A DNA stretch of 64,000 nt from Diplodia intermedia (lineage: Eukaryota; Ascomycota; Dothideomycetes; Botryosphaeriales; Botryosphaeriaceae). The DNA is taken from the NCBI GenBank assembly GCA_021495925.1, contig JAKEKT010000112.1, positions 1 through 64,000 of the forward strand. Direction: 5' to 3'. The notes under the pieces are model-generated. The model had not been told where the DNA came from and made no database searches. It saw nothing but the letters and a program-made list of their open reading frames with translations. Both the position numbers and the translations under genes were made by a program. Positions 1-11,649 of the stretch are shown piece by piece (position 1 is the stretch's first letter; each line of letters opens with the position of its first letter).

Positions 1-17
1 TGGCTTTCGGGCGGCGA

Positions 18-39
18 TGGTGGTGGTGGTGGTGGTGGT
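18..39. repeat. GGT trinucleotide microsatellite
   Basis: About seven tandem GGT units at the left edge of the window. They explain the poly-Val frame there, which I do not treat as a gene. Confidence 0.8.
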
Positions 40-742
40 AGTGGCTGATCCAAAGTCTCGTAAGATTTGGAATGGAAAGACTGATAGGGTGTCGGTAGTA
101 GTGGCTAGCATGCACGTAGCTTCCTTGCCATGGCTCGCTCGTGCTGAGGAAGCCCTCACGTTCGACGAGCAGCAGGGTAAGCAAATGATCCGATACAAAT
201 ATGTCCGCCTTCGAGGTAGCTTGAAGTGTTTCAATATTTACTTTGGCAGTAGAGTGATACAAAGCAGCCGTTTTGCCTGAGAAGCTGAGAACTGATTGGC
301 ACACTCTATCTGATATGTAGTAGACATCCGTCAACAGCAGAATTGACACCTTCTCCCGAGCTACTATGCACGAACCGCCTGCAATACAGCCGTCGATGTG
401 GCAGCCGCAAGGTGGGAAAGTGGAGCCAAGCACAAAAAGAACATTGGCGGCCGAAATAAAGAGCCGATCTACAGAGAGAGTGAGAAGAAAGGAAACTTGC
501 TCGTCTCTCCATCGTTGACTAAACAGCTATGCGGGACGCCGGATGAAAACAGTAGAGGAAATAACGAGTGTTCTCCGGGTAGGCACATGGTGGAGCAGCA
601 GCTCGCACTGGTGACTGTTGCATCGATGAGAAATCAACATGTTCTTAGAGAACTCCAGTTTCGGCAATGGTTATAGTTGCAATCAGTTCCACGGCCGCTG
701 CACAGGGGGAAAGAGGGGGAGGGTTGTGTATGCGTGAGAGGA

Positions 743-900
743 CAGCAGCAGCAGCAGCAGAAGCAGCCAGCAGCACACGCGAGAGAAGAGATCTGCATTC
801 TCGACACTGCCTGCTGCTTGACCATCGGCCAGATGGAACGGTAGTAATCAGCAGTAGCAACAGTAGCGGCCATTGGATGCAGCAGCAGCAGCAGCAGCAG
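743..900. repeat. Two CAG/AGC microsatellites
   Basis: Two CAG tracts, 743-776 (slightly interrupted) and 879-900, lie about 100 bp apart in non-coding sequence. They give poly-Ser, poly-Ala, poly-Gln or poly-Cys frames on either strand, none with other support. Confidence 0.75.
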
Positions 901-2666
901 ACGCAGAACATAGATCCAATGACGAACAGGCGGGGTTGACAGCGGGGCAGAGGGGCACAACAGCATCAGCCCTGTGTCGCAGCGGGGGAGGGGAAAAGAA
1001 CAAATCGATCGGACCGTTGCGCTACTGCACCCTCCTCCTTCCACTGCTTTCCCTCTTTTCCCTTGGGTCTTTTTCCCTTACATTGCCCGCGTTGCATGGC
1101 GCTGCGGCGTACGTCGGGCGAAATCTGCGTCGTCGCTGTGTCTCTTGCTGCCTGCCTTCCTTTCTGCCGACGACTGCACTGGCGGAGAAAGCTCCGGCTG
1201 GACCTCCCCCTCCCTCTCCCCTCCTCTCCCACGTCACCTGCGGGGTCGGTCTTGCTTGCAGTGGCCAGCTCGATATCTCCTGGCAGGCGGGGTGCTGCAG
1301 TTTGTCATGCGAAGATGCTACAGGGCGCCGATTGCTTGGTATGTACGAACTGTCGATCCAACGGCGCCATGTCATGGCGCGGGACCCAGACTAGGTGAGT
1401 GAGATGGGAAGGTGGCCTGATGCTTGTTGACATTTTCAGCTAGCCACACATTCTATGAACCCCTCGTCCCTTCCATCTTCTTCGGAAGGGCAGTGGAGAT
1501 GAATGGTCCAGGCGGCGCCACGGACTGGTAGTAGAAGAAATGTAAGCTGGAGTAACCTTCTCTCCTATACATGGCCACAATCAAGATGATAGCCTGTTTC
1601 TGCTGCTGGCCGCATTCAGACGAGCCATGGACGAGACACCTACGCTATGGTGAGCTCCACTGGAACGAGGTGCACTCTCACAAGCCCCTCGTCATGCCGT
1701 GGGAGTAAGCATTCGTAACGGCTTTGTAATCGCGGGATTCGTGTACGAGAGACGATAACATCAGTCGGCTGCATTTGCCGGTGTTACTGTGTCAAAGTAA
1801 CCGAGACGTCGACCGGTAAGACAAGGGATAGTCTGTGCTTTCGATTTATGCCAGGGCTGACGGGCTCACTTGAGTAGCGGCAGGGAACAACCTGAGGAAA
1901 CACAAGCGGAAGAAGGTGTAGACATGGCACGCAGACGCTTACGCCCCATCGGAGATGGCTGAGCGATGAAGTGAACCACGGGGCAATTCATATCTTACTA
2001 CAACCAGCGAAACGACATGGAGAGAGCAAGGCTCTGTCCGCGTGGGATGCCTTCTTTGCTTACAGAGCGGGCCTGAGACAGTGCTCCCTGTTTCACTGCG
2101 AATCCAGTGTTGGCGCGGACCCTTCGCGGTGGCAAAGGCGGTATATTTCGTGCAGGCGCCGCAGATCCGAGAATGCACATGGAGTGTCAGACATAATCAT
2201 GAGTTTGCTGGGGATCGGTGGGGTGAGACGGCGTGCTTTTTCTGATGCCAGGGCGCAGGTCGGAGGGGGAGCGGAGGTGGGCCCGATTGGTCGGCCTGCA
2301 ACCCGGACGAACACGCCATGTCGAGTTGCTTTTGCGGATAAGGCGCGGAAGAATGCTGGGAGACAATCCCAGTTGAGCACGTCGGTCATGCGGCTTAGCT
2401 GAGTAGATCCGATCCATGCTACTAAGATGCTTTTCTTCCTCAAACGGTCTCCTGCTGCAGCGTCAGCCCGGCGAGACGCGGCCGTGCCCGCCGTCACCAT
2501 GTCCCCAGATATATTCACAGCAAGCAACTGAAACCAGAGTCCAACAAAATCAAGTCCTAAATTTCACGTAAATGCGGTGACACAAACACAGAACGCCGGC
2601 GCCATGCTCTTCCTGCCCGCAATCAAGGTGCGACATGCTCGAATCGGCAATTGGGTATTCTCCAGA

Positions 2667-5600
2667 TCAGTAAATGCCTTGCGTCCGGTACTGGAAAGTG
2701 TCATATCTGCCTCGCGTTAGCTTGCCCGCCGTGGCCCGGGGCGCGCGTACTCACAGCCTCGTGTAGTAGCTTCCAATACTCTTCGCAATGAGATCATCCA
2801 CAAAGAACTCTGCCTCCTCTTTGCTCAGCTGTAGCATGAACCTTGACCGCAGCGCTGTCACGGCTTGCTGCATCCCCGCCGCGAAGCACGGCATCTGGCT
2901 CGCCTTGCCCATCATCTCCACCAGCATCACGATCCTCTCGGCGTCCTTCCGCAGCGCCTGGAACGCTTGCTTGCACAGGCTCTTGAAGAGGTTGAACCCC
3001 GGGCTCCCCACGCCACCAAGCACGTCCACGTACTCCTGCGTCAGCTTGAACGGCGCAGCCTCGAACCCCATGCTGCCGGGACTGTTGGACAGCATGAAGC
3101 CGAAGTCGATGTGGATGATGTGGCCTTGGTTGTCGATCAGAAGGTTGCCGTTATGCCTGTCCTTGAGCTGCAGCACGTAGCAGATGATGCTGTATGCCGC
3201 AAGCGAGCGCGCAAACGCATCGACCGCTGCAACGTGAACCTCGCTGTCTGGTTCGCCAAAGGTGCGCAAGAAATGGTCGCGTAGCGTGGCAATGCGCTTG
3301 CGGGGATTGGTGCCTGCAGCAATGCTAGCAAGGGTCAGGCTGCGCTTGAGAGAATGCAGTGAGACGCCATTGGTAATTGTCTCGATAAGGCCCGACGACT
3401 CGCCCGTCACCAAGATGCGCATGCCCTTCACCCACACGGGCACTTCGGCATCTTGCCAAATCTTGCTGCACACCTGAATAAGCTGGCAGGCGAACGCCTC
3501 TTGGCGAAGATCCGCGCCCGTCTTGACGATTACGCTGATGAGATCCCAATTCTTCATCCATCCGTAAGGCGAAGACCGCCTAATGCGCTCTTTCTTGGCC
3601 TTCCACTCCTCGCCGAACGTGGCCGCGCTCGGGTCATCGCGATCGCCCTTGCGCTGGATGCCTCCCGTCTTGGAGTCGTTTTCCATTCGCGCCGCACCAG
3701 CGCTGTTGCTCGCATTCGGGTCCGCGGCTGCGTCCTCCAGGTCCTCTGGCTCGGCCGTCAACGGCTGCGCCTTGGGCTCGGCCATGATGCTGTCGAAAGT
3801 GGGCGTCTCATCCATGTAGAAGCTCTGTTCCTCCAGACTTTGCATGCTTGCGATGATTTTCGACTTGATCGAGGCGACTTCCGTTTTCGGCCGCTTCGAC
3901 CCACTAGCCTCTAGCTGCGCAAGCATCTGTGCCGCAGTGCGCATGTGCGTGGCTAGGGCAGAGAAGTCCGGCTGATCCGGGCCCTGCGCCCGATTGGGCA
4001 TCGGCAAGGTCATCTTACGCGGGACCGGGCTGCTAGTCCGGCTTGTCTCCATGTCGGAAGATCGGGGGGTTGATGCTGTGCCGACCGAAGACAAGGTGTG
4101 GGCACCGCTTGACGATCGTGCAGGGTTGATTCTGACGCTGCTGTATCCGTTGCCCGCCAATGCCGTCTTCGCCATGCCGTTGGCAAGCTCCTCTTCGGCG
4201 GGGTCCTTTATCAGGAGATCCTTGCTTCCAAGATCGCCATCGGTCGGCTCGAACACGCTATCAACACCCGGGTCGGGCGGTTTGTCCGGGATGATGGCCT
4301 GCCGTGACGAGTCCGAAAGATCGAACAAGCGGCGCTTATTGATTCCCTTTTCGGCGAGCAACCGCGTGAGCAACGTCTGGTTGGCTTCCGTGTCGGGGTC
4401 AAAATCAAAGTCTTCTCGAAGCACCTCCACCATCAAAAGATACGGAACACGCTCTGCGCTGTTCAGGCTGGTAGCCTCCGCCGGATTGAGACGGACGATC
4501 CTGTGGTGTTGGCTGTGAGCCGCCTCTCCCCCCTTCAGAGTGGGAGGGCAGATTATGGGGATGTCAACCTCAGCAGGGAGGTCCTGAGCTATCAGCGCCA
4601 GCTCGGCGCGCAGCGCACTGAGGCGTGCAGGTTTAGGAACAATGACCAGCCTGTTCGAAATGTCCTCCAGCGCACTCAAGAACTGCGTTTGGCTCCGGAA
4701 GTAGTTAGAGCGCAAGATTCGGATCTTCTGCGATCGGGAAAGGGCGCTCGGACTGAGGGGTCGGGGGGCACGGGGTTCGCGGCGCGGCGCAAGCTCACTT
4801 GGACGCGGCGGGAGCCCGGCGGTTGGTGGGGGCGTCGGGATCGGAGAGACACTGGAACTGCGGAAATCAGGCAGGGACGAGGAGCTCATGCGTGCTTCCT
4901 TGGCCACGTTGAGAAGGGACGGCCGGTGTGCGGCCGACGCAGCTCGTGGCGTCTTGGGGCTCTGCCTCGACGGGCTCGACTGGATCTCCAGCGCAGGCAC
5001 GGTCGAGTGGCGCTTTGGCGATACAGGGGACTCGGGCTCGGTAGGCTCCAGGGCGACGGACTGAGGTCTTGGCTTGCGTGGGCGCGGCGAAGCGCCTGCC
5101 ACGGTGTTGCTACGAGCCACCTTCTGGGTCTGGGTTTGCGAGGCGTCTGATATGGTTTCGGTCGTCACGCGAGGTTTGCGGGCCTGGGCGACGGCCAATG
5201 GACCAGCATGGCGGGGGAGGAACGGGGCGGCGACGGTGGCAAGGATGAGGCTCGAGAGAACAGTGACGGGAAGCACATTGCCCCTTATGCGCTCGCGGTT
5301 GGCGGGCTCCGAGGCGCCGAAGACGATGCGCTGGACCTTGTTGTACAGACGACGACATGTCTTGAAGGCGTTGGATTGCGGGTTGCCGGCGAGATCGTGC
5401 AGGTAGGTCTGGAACAGCCAGAATGTCTAAGGGGCGCGCGGTGAGCAGCAGGATTTTGGGGAGAAAGGGCCATTGGCGGGGCAGGCTCACAAGCAGGGCG
5501 GCATTGACCGATTCCTCGCACAGATCTATGATGAATTCCTCAAGGGCCATCGACTCGTTGTCGACGGAGATGAGGAGATGGCATAGCTGCGGCAGGAAGA

Positions 5601-5875
5601 ACTCGATCTCGTCGTAGGAGAAGCGGCGCAGCTTCGAGCAGAGCACGTAGTGGATGCCGACGTGGTCGGCATATCGACTGGCAGCGGCGGGCAGGATTAG
5701 CAGGCGGGGGACCAGCGGCGAAAGGACAGGCAACGGCAGGCGGGGAGGGCGGCGAGAGCGCAGGGTGGTGGGGAGTCGGGGACGGGATCACACACGACAG
5801 GTAGGCGACGCTGAGCGAGGGATCCTCGTTGAAATGATCCGACTCGATAAAGCGCTCCAACAGGTTCCAACTCAT
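2667..5875 (-). CDS. pik1: Phosphatidylinositol 4-kinase Pik1 (PI4K beta type)
   Basis: Makes PtdIns4P from phosphatidylinositol; the family acts at the Golgi in secretion and is essential in yeast. Four exons: 5875-5796, 5677-5491, 5426-2755 and 2706-2667, giving 992 aa. The start (MSWNLLERFIESDHFN) opens the lipid-kinase-unique helical part, continuing as RYADHVGIHYVLC and ALEEFIIDLCEES. A long Ser/Pro-rich linker precedes the catalytic domain, which begins around residue 700. The catalytic loop DRHNGN is near residue 844 and is followed by IDFGF of the metal-binding loop. A 48-nt intron in GSYYTRL leads to a last exon of 12 codons, ending QYRTQGIY, as in other Pik1 proteins. All junctions keep the frame. 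The 3' neighbourhood has no gene. I am confident of the family and fairly confident of the splice sites. Confidence 0.93.
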
Positions 5876-8800
5876 CTGGAACGGCTCATCGGGCGAGGTG
5901 TCGTGGGGTGAGGGCGGTGGAGGGACGCATGGTGCTTTGCTCCGCGGTGCTAGCGAGCTGCAAGGTGTAGCACTGCTGTATTGCAGCCGGCCTTGGCGCG
6001 CGAGCCGCCCCGAATTGCCCCGGCAGCCCAGCACACCAGGAACCGCCGGCGCGACCATCACCACCAACACCGCGCCAGACCACGCAGCCGCCGCGCCGTC
6101 GCATCGACACCTGTCTTTGGAGCGGGCCGACGCGCGCAGCCGCCCCGCAAAGAAAGCCGCCTTCCGTCTGAGACAGCAGCGCGCCGCTGCTGCGCTGGCA
6201 TTGTCTGCTACCTGTCCGCCTGCCTATCCATTGCTCGAGCTCATCGACGCCGTCGCCGCCCAGAGCGCGCCCGCTGAGTCCGCGACGCCCAATGTCTTTG
6301 CCGCCTGCAGCTCGAAGCAAGCCCGGCCGAACCCCGGGTTGGTCGCGCGCCGAAGGCTTCAACCGTCCGGCTGGTGTCCATCATGCCTTACAAAGCTGTA
6401 TCCCCGATGGCTTCGGTCGCCGCCATCTCCTGCAGCGCCACCGCTCCCCTCCAAAGAACCGCCGTTGTCTTTTCGCGGACCCGGACGACGGCTGCCGACC
6501 GCGGTTGAATGCGGCGCTGAGCAGCTGAAGACGGCCGTGATCCGAAGGGCACGCGCTGTCGCACCGTGGACTCCGCCCGCCGAGGACACACCCGTCTTCC
6601 AGCCGAATGTGGCGGCCAACGTGGCGTCCGTCGCCGTTGTGCCGTACCTACTTGTCAACGTCTTTGCTTTTTCGGCCAACACCGCATCGGCTTACTGTGA
6701 TGACCATCGGCTCGCTTAACTCCTTGACCTCCTGCTCCGCCAGAGCCCACTTGGCCCAGCACGCCCGGACACCCACCTTGCGCACCGCCGAGATGGCGTA
6801 TGGCTAACTAGCTGCGGCTGGAGGCATCAAAGAGGAAAAAGTTATGCTGGATGGGCGTGATGAGCGCAGTCTTGGCGAGAGGAAATGGTGATAGGCGACG
6901 TTGACGTCGAGACGGTCAGCCGAGACGGCAGCTGCGGCAGCGGGGCCATAAGCGAGACGGACGTGTGAGGCCAAGCTGCTCGCGCGTGGTAAGCCATGTT
7001 CACAAGCCTTCCTATGCGCGGCCCCGTGTGAGAACAAGCTAGTATCACGGACTTCTAGGCCGAGGGACAAGATACCACTCTATTTGCGAGATACCGCACC
7101 CGTAAAAGAAAAGCTAGGCCGTTTCGCCCCAAGATTGACGGCGCTGGGACCATGGAGAAAGTGCGAGGCAGGAACACCAGGGACATACCGGCGGCCATCT
7201 GAAAGGGGAAACAAAAACAAAGAGACGGCAGAGATGCGACGGCTCACCGGCCATAGCCAGCAAGCCGCGCAAGCGTCTCCGAAGGCTCGCGAGCATGTCG
7301 ACGAGAGGGACCGGCGAGGAGTACAGATAGACGCAGGCCGGGATGGGCACTCACGCACATGAGTCACGTGGGGTTAGCTTTTGCTATCGCCCCGGCGGCG
7401 GCACAGAGCCGCGCAGGCGGCCCTGCAGAGGCTGTGTTGGCCGGGGGCGGGCAGCGAAGTGTGCTGCGGTGCATGCGCGGTGGAGGATGCAGCTGCAAAA
7501 GCAAGGCAACGCGCATGCGGTGCAATCGCGCACAACACAGGCCGCTCCCTGCTCGACTGCGCGCTCCCTCGCAACGATCATCGGGATGCCAGCATCAGCT
7601 TCCCCGGCTCGCCGCAATCTACTCTTCACGCACGCCCTGCGACAGCTCGCACCATGCATCCGCGAAATTTGACGGATGACCGGCTTACGAGACGACGGCG
7701 CCGCCCGGCTGGCTCTGTTTGCAGGCCCTGCGCGGCTCCAGCACATCGCCCTGACCGCAGCCCCACATGCACCTCGAGTGCGCCGTTAGTTGCTGATGAT
7801 GTGCGACACCAGCATCTGCGTCGCGCCAGGAACGCTGATCCGTCGCCGCCGCCCGCCGTTGGCCGCGCCTCCCGGGCTCGCGGGCTCACAGCTCACAGCG
7901 GTGAAGAAGGCCCTCTCCCAGGAATCCGTCTCCGCCCAGCCGTCGCACGTGGTCTGGCCCGCCCGTGACATCATGACCCGCTCGAAACGGCCGTCGCGAG
8001 TCAGCAGCCCGTTGGCCGTCGTCGCCGCCGCTGTACCTCACCTCTGTCTGTGTCACGGAATGCAGCGCCTGCATCTTGGGCATGATTTCGGGGACCATGT
8101 CTCGACGCCCCGCGCCCAATCACCGCCCGCGCGGCGCTACTTCCTCTCAGCTGCCCCGGCCCCTGCCGCCTTCCAGAGCGTTACACGCCTGGACGTTGAT
8201 GACCGCTACTCTACTCTCCGAAACGGGCGTGGCCTTGCAGCGGAAGTTTGCAGCTGGCCCTGGGCCGCTGAAGTTCGGTACGCCGGGGGTCGGCTGCAGC
8301 CCGCCGCTCATGAGGCCAAGATCGCATGCTCTGCTCGCAAAACTCGTCTGGGGACGCATCCTCCGTCCACCAATGTGGCTGCCCTGCGCCGTTTCTGGCC
8401 TCTTGCCGATCTCGCCACCGGCATATGCCAGCTCACAGACCTCCAGCCGCCCGCCCCTCTTGGCGTGCCGTTCTGCGGAGGCCTGCCTGCTCCGCGGCGA
8501 GGCTGAACATGAAGATACGAACAGCTCGATGGCCGGATCGACGCAATCTGCCTTCAGGCCCGATCCGATGAGATTGGTCCGGGGGCAGGGCCTTTTGCCT
8601 GGACGGGCGACGGCGCCGATTTTCTTCACAGCAGGCATCTTCGGGGGGACAGCGTCCCTGACTGGGGTCATTGGTGGTAGGGGTGTTGGCCAGCGGCCGC
8701 CTGCAGAAGCATGCGTCCATGGATCACACATCTGTCTGCTTTTTCTCGAGAGGTTTACAAGTTTGCATCGGTTACACAGAGTCGACAGCCCTGGGCCGAC

Positions 8801-8999
8801 CAGATCAATGCTTTGATAACTCTTGCGAGACGTGCTGCTCGATAGGTATTTTAAGAGCTGCGCGGTTGGACCCTGAACACGCCCTCAGCCCTCCACTCCT
8901 CCTCCCTCCTCTCTACTCAATTAAGGTTCAGCCCATAGCACCCGCTCCAAGGATCCCGCCAATCTTCTCTCACCTTGCCTTTGCCTCCCCCAACCCGTC
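5876..8999. other. GC-rich intergenic region, no convincing gene
   Basis: Long open frames occur on both strands (for example 5898-6719 and 8076-8816 on plus, 8147-8731 on minus), but they overlap antiparallel and look like the products of high GC content. I recognise no domain. A possible C-terminal exon on the minus strand at about 7786-8040 is discussed as a finding. The right end is the promoter and leader of the gene starting at 9000; it is pyrimidine-rich between 8880 and 8990. Confidence 0.5.
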
Positions 9000-9860
9000 A
9001 TGAGCAACCTCCGGAGCATTCTCAACGAGGATTCCTCGTCCACCCCGCCGTCCAATGGCAGCCGCAACAGCTCCATCAGTTCGTCTCCCATCGACGGCCA
9101 CTCTCGGGCCGGCGCGCAGAGCCCAGACTGCCGCGGGCTGGAGAGGATGTCTCTCGACTTTGTCGCCCCGGGCAGCCGTTCAGCCCCACACAGAGCCAGC
9201 CAGGGCTCGTACCACCCCGCCGGCTACGCCCACTACGGCTATGGCGCTGAGTACAACCACCAATCACTTCCTGTCCGTGGCCATCATGCCCAGCCGCAGT
9301 ACTCTGCAGCCTACACGGCCGCCGCTGCCCAGCACACACCGTGGACCTCGGTCAATTCAGCGTCCAGCTACAGGCGGCCGAGCACCGCCGGAAGCACCAA
9401 CTATTCCGAGAGTGAATACCACGATGCCTCAGACCCCGACTCCCCCTCGGCCTATAACCAGGGCTCGCCGGGTGGCTCGTCGAGGAATAGCCGTGCCGAT
9501 TCCGCTCGTCGCGAGCCCCGCCACACGTATGGTGAGGAAGAGCGCGCCTTCATCATGGTCTGCGCCATCTTGCGCGGCATGACCTGGAAGGAGATTGAGA
9601 AGGACTTCCGCGAACGATTCCCCGCCGGCCAAAAGCGACGCCACCAAGAAACCGGCCTGTGGCCGACGTACCCGGAGCAAGAGCGGACTTCGGGTGGGCT
9701 CACGTGCGCCTACTACCGTATCCGGGAGCAATGGGGAATCCCCAAGGTCCGTGGTGTGTCTGACGAGCAAAAGCCCGAGGTCAAGTCGGTGGTCAAGAAG
9801 ACGATCCTCAACATGCACGACTTTCCCGACCTTCAGAACTGGGTTCAGCAGTGCCGCTAG
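9000..9860 (+). CDS. Conserved fungal protein with Myb/SANT-like C-terminal domain
   Basis: Single-exon gene of 286 aa. The first 175 residues are Ser/Pro/Tyr/Gln-rich and probably disordered. The region from about residue 178 to the end is compact. It begins YGEEERAFIMVCAILRGMTW, continues KEIEKDFRERFP and then SGGLTCAYYRIREQWGIP, and ends in FPDLQNWVQQCR. The pattern of an acidic start, a W in helix 1 and 'GLT.xYYRI' resembles the Myb/SANT-like helices common in fungal regulators, so a DNA-binding or chromatin role is an inference. The ATG at 9000 follows a pyrimidine-rich leader. Codon use is strongly biased to C/G at third positions across the whole frame, supporting a real gene. Confidence 0.75.
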   Translation: MSNLRSILNEDSSSTPPSNGSRNSSISSSPIDGHSRAGAQSPDCRGLERMSLDFVAPGSRSAPHRASQGSYHPAGYAHYGYGAEYNHQSLPVRGHHAQPQYSAAYTAAAAQHTPWTSVNSASSYRRPSTAGSTNYSESEYHDASDPDSPSAYNQGSPGGSSRNSRADSARREPRHTYGEEERAFIMVCAILRGMTWKEIEKDFRERFPAGQKRRHQETGLWPTYPEQERTSGGLTCAYYRIREQWGIPKVRGVSDEQKPEVKSVVKKTILNMHDFPDLQNWVQQCR

Positions 9861-11612
9861 TTTTCCGTTCTTCTTTGTCTACTCTCGTTGGCGCTTGCTC
9901 AGGCCTGCTACGTACACGGCTGCCTTCTTTTGATGATGATGGTGTTGACCAATGGCCCGCGTTCTTACTTTTCTATTCCCATTGCTGTTGTCGTCGGACA
10001 CGGCGGCGTATGGTGTCGGCTTACTCCTCCGTCATCCGGGGCTGGTAACTCGGAGTATGGACGCTAATGACCAAAAAGCCTTTGCTTTCCTTGTTTCACT
10101 TAAACGAAAAGGCATGTCAACAATATCTGTTCTCTTGTTTCCTTGTTGTCGACGGGCATGTCTTATGGGAGTAATGCATAGCTATGGATATCCATATGGG
10201 TTTGAATAGGAATCACCTTCTCACATGTTGTACCTGATGCCACGTTTTGATCTTCTGCTGCGCAACCCATCTTAAATTTAGCCCACAGGCGTGAAGACTT
10301 TTAGCGCTGTTGGCTTGCTTGAAGGATAGTTCGTCTAGGCAGGCACGTCCGCACAGCTAACATGATCAGGGTCCTCTGCTAACCAAGAACCGGGTCAACA
10401 GTGAGACACGCCTTCCCTCCAACGGAACTTGCTCCGCAGGAAGGCGCCTGGAGCAATCCCTGATCGACTGGCGAGCCTCCGAGTGGAAGAAACTCTCCGA
10501 ATCCGATGTGACGGGTGGACGTGCCCGCATGTCATGTTGTGGTCATTGGAAGCCACGATAACATCTAACTGAAGCCAAAAGCCGCACTCCTCCTTGCCAC
10601 CGCGACATGTCACATTTTGCAAGCCTCACCGCGGTGCTTGGCGCTACTTAGCAGCACCCGACGGCCTGTTAATGTCCGAGATGGAGATCGTGACGGCTCG
10701 GGGCCCGGGGCTGAGGCAATCTCCAGAGACGGGATCTCCGAGCAGATATGCGACATGTCCGTTTGCATATCCGCCCAACGCTATTCTAGCAATGGTCCCG
10801 GCCTTCGGATCAGCCGTCAGGCACCGGGTATCGAGATCAGCTGCTGTGCTGAGCGCGTATGTGAGAAGTGACCCTTGCGCCGCAGCCGTCTGAGACGCCC
10901 ACCTTTCGGCGGGAGCTCAGATATGCGATGCCTGCCAGGACACAAGTTTCTTTTTCCGCCGGGCTCAGCATGGGCGGTGCGCAAGTGCATATATTGGCTT
11001 GCTTCTCTACAGGTCATCTCAGCCAGACTCCGGCAGCACTCATGGTGCTCGCCGCCCCCCGTTCCCACCCCGACGTTGCAACTCCTGCGCTGATCAGCAC
11101 GACACGCTGCCTCTGACAGTTACGCCCTCTGTCGCTAGCAACACTGGTGAGTGGGCTTCCAACGACAAGCCGCTTGCTAGCAGGTCAGTTCACACGCTCT
11201 GATCCAACCTGAGCCTTGAGGTCCGTTGCGAGCTTCCAAAGCAGACACACCCCTCGTAGGGCCCCCTAACGGAAATCCAGTCAGCATGGAAAGCACGGGG
11301 GTTCGATTGGCCAGGACGACTGTGGCGCAGGGCAGCATCCAGCGGCCGGAGCGAGCGCCGACGAGCGGTTCACGGGACGGCACGTCGGGTTTCGACTTCC
11401 ATGACTTTGCCGCTGGCAGGATCGGTGTCCCTGGTCACGCAGGCCGGGGCCATGCCAATGAGAGGCGCGGAAGTGGGGGGGCGGCGCCAGCAATGCAAAT
11501 TCCCACCTCCCTTTCCGATGAACCAGATGGCTGCAGCCCGGGCTTCCGCTTGGAATGAAACGGGCATGCGAGCGGAGCCACAGGGGCAAAACACACAGTG
11601 TCGGAACCGACA

Positions 11613-11649
11613 GCGCAGCAGCAGCGGCAGCACCACCACCACCACCATC
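11613..11649. repeat. CAG/CAC trinucleotide repeat tract
   Basis: Imperfect CAG repeats run into CAC repeats in non-coding DNA. Confidence 0.7.

Larger units (their letters stand above)
1..2666. other. Intergenic region, no supported gene
   Basis: All open frames here are short (143 codons or fewer), overlap one another on both strands and show no recognisable domain or consistent splice structure. The stretch holds trinucleotide repeats (GGT near 18-39, CAG near 743-776 and 879-900). Those repeats produce the poly-Val, poly-Ala and poly-Gln frames seen there. Its right end is the downstream flank of the Pik1 gene on the minus strand. Confidence 0.6.

Noticed and set aside
5898..6719. 273-codon plus-strand frame upstream of pik1
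   Set aside because: No domain, irregular composition and overlapping open frames on the other strand; explained by high GC and few stops.
8076..8816. 246-codon plus frame overlapping a 194-codon minus frame
   Set aside because: Antiparallel long frames with no recognisable content on either strand; typical of GC-rich non-coding DNA.
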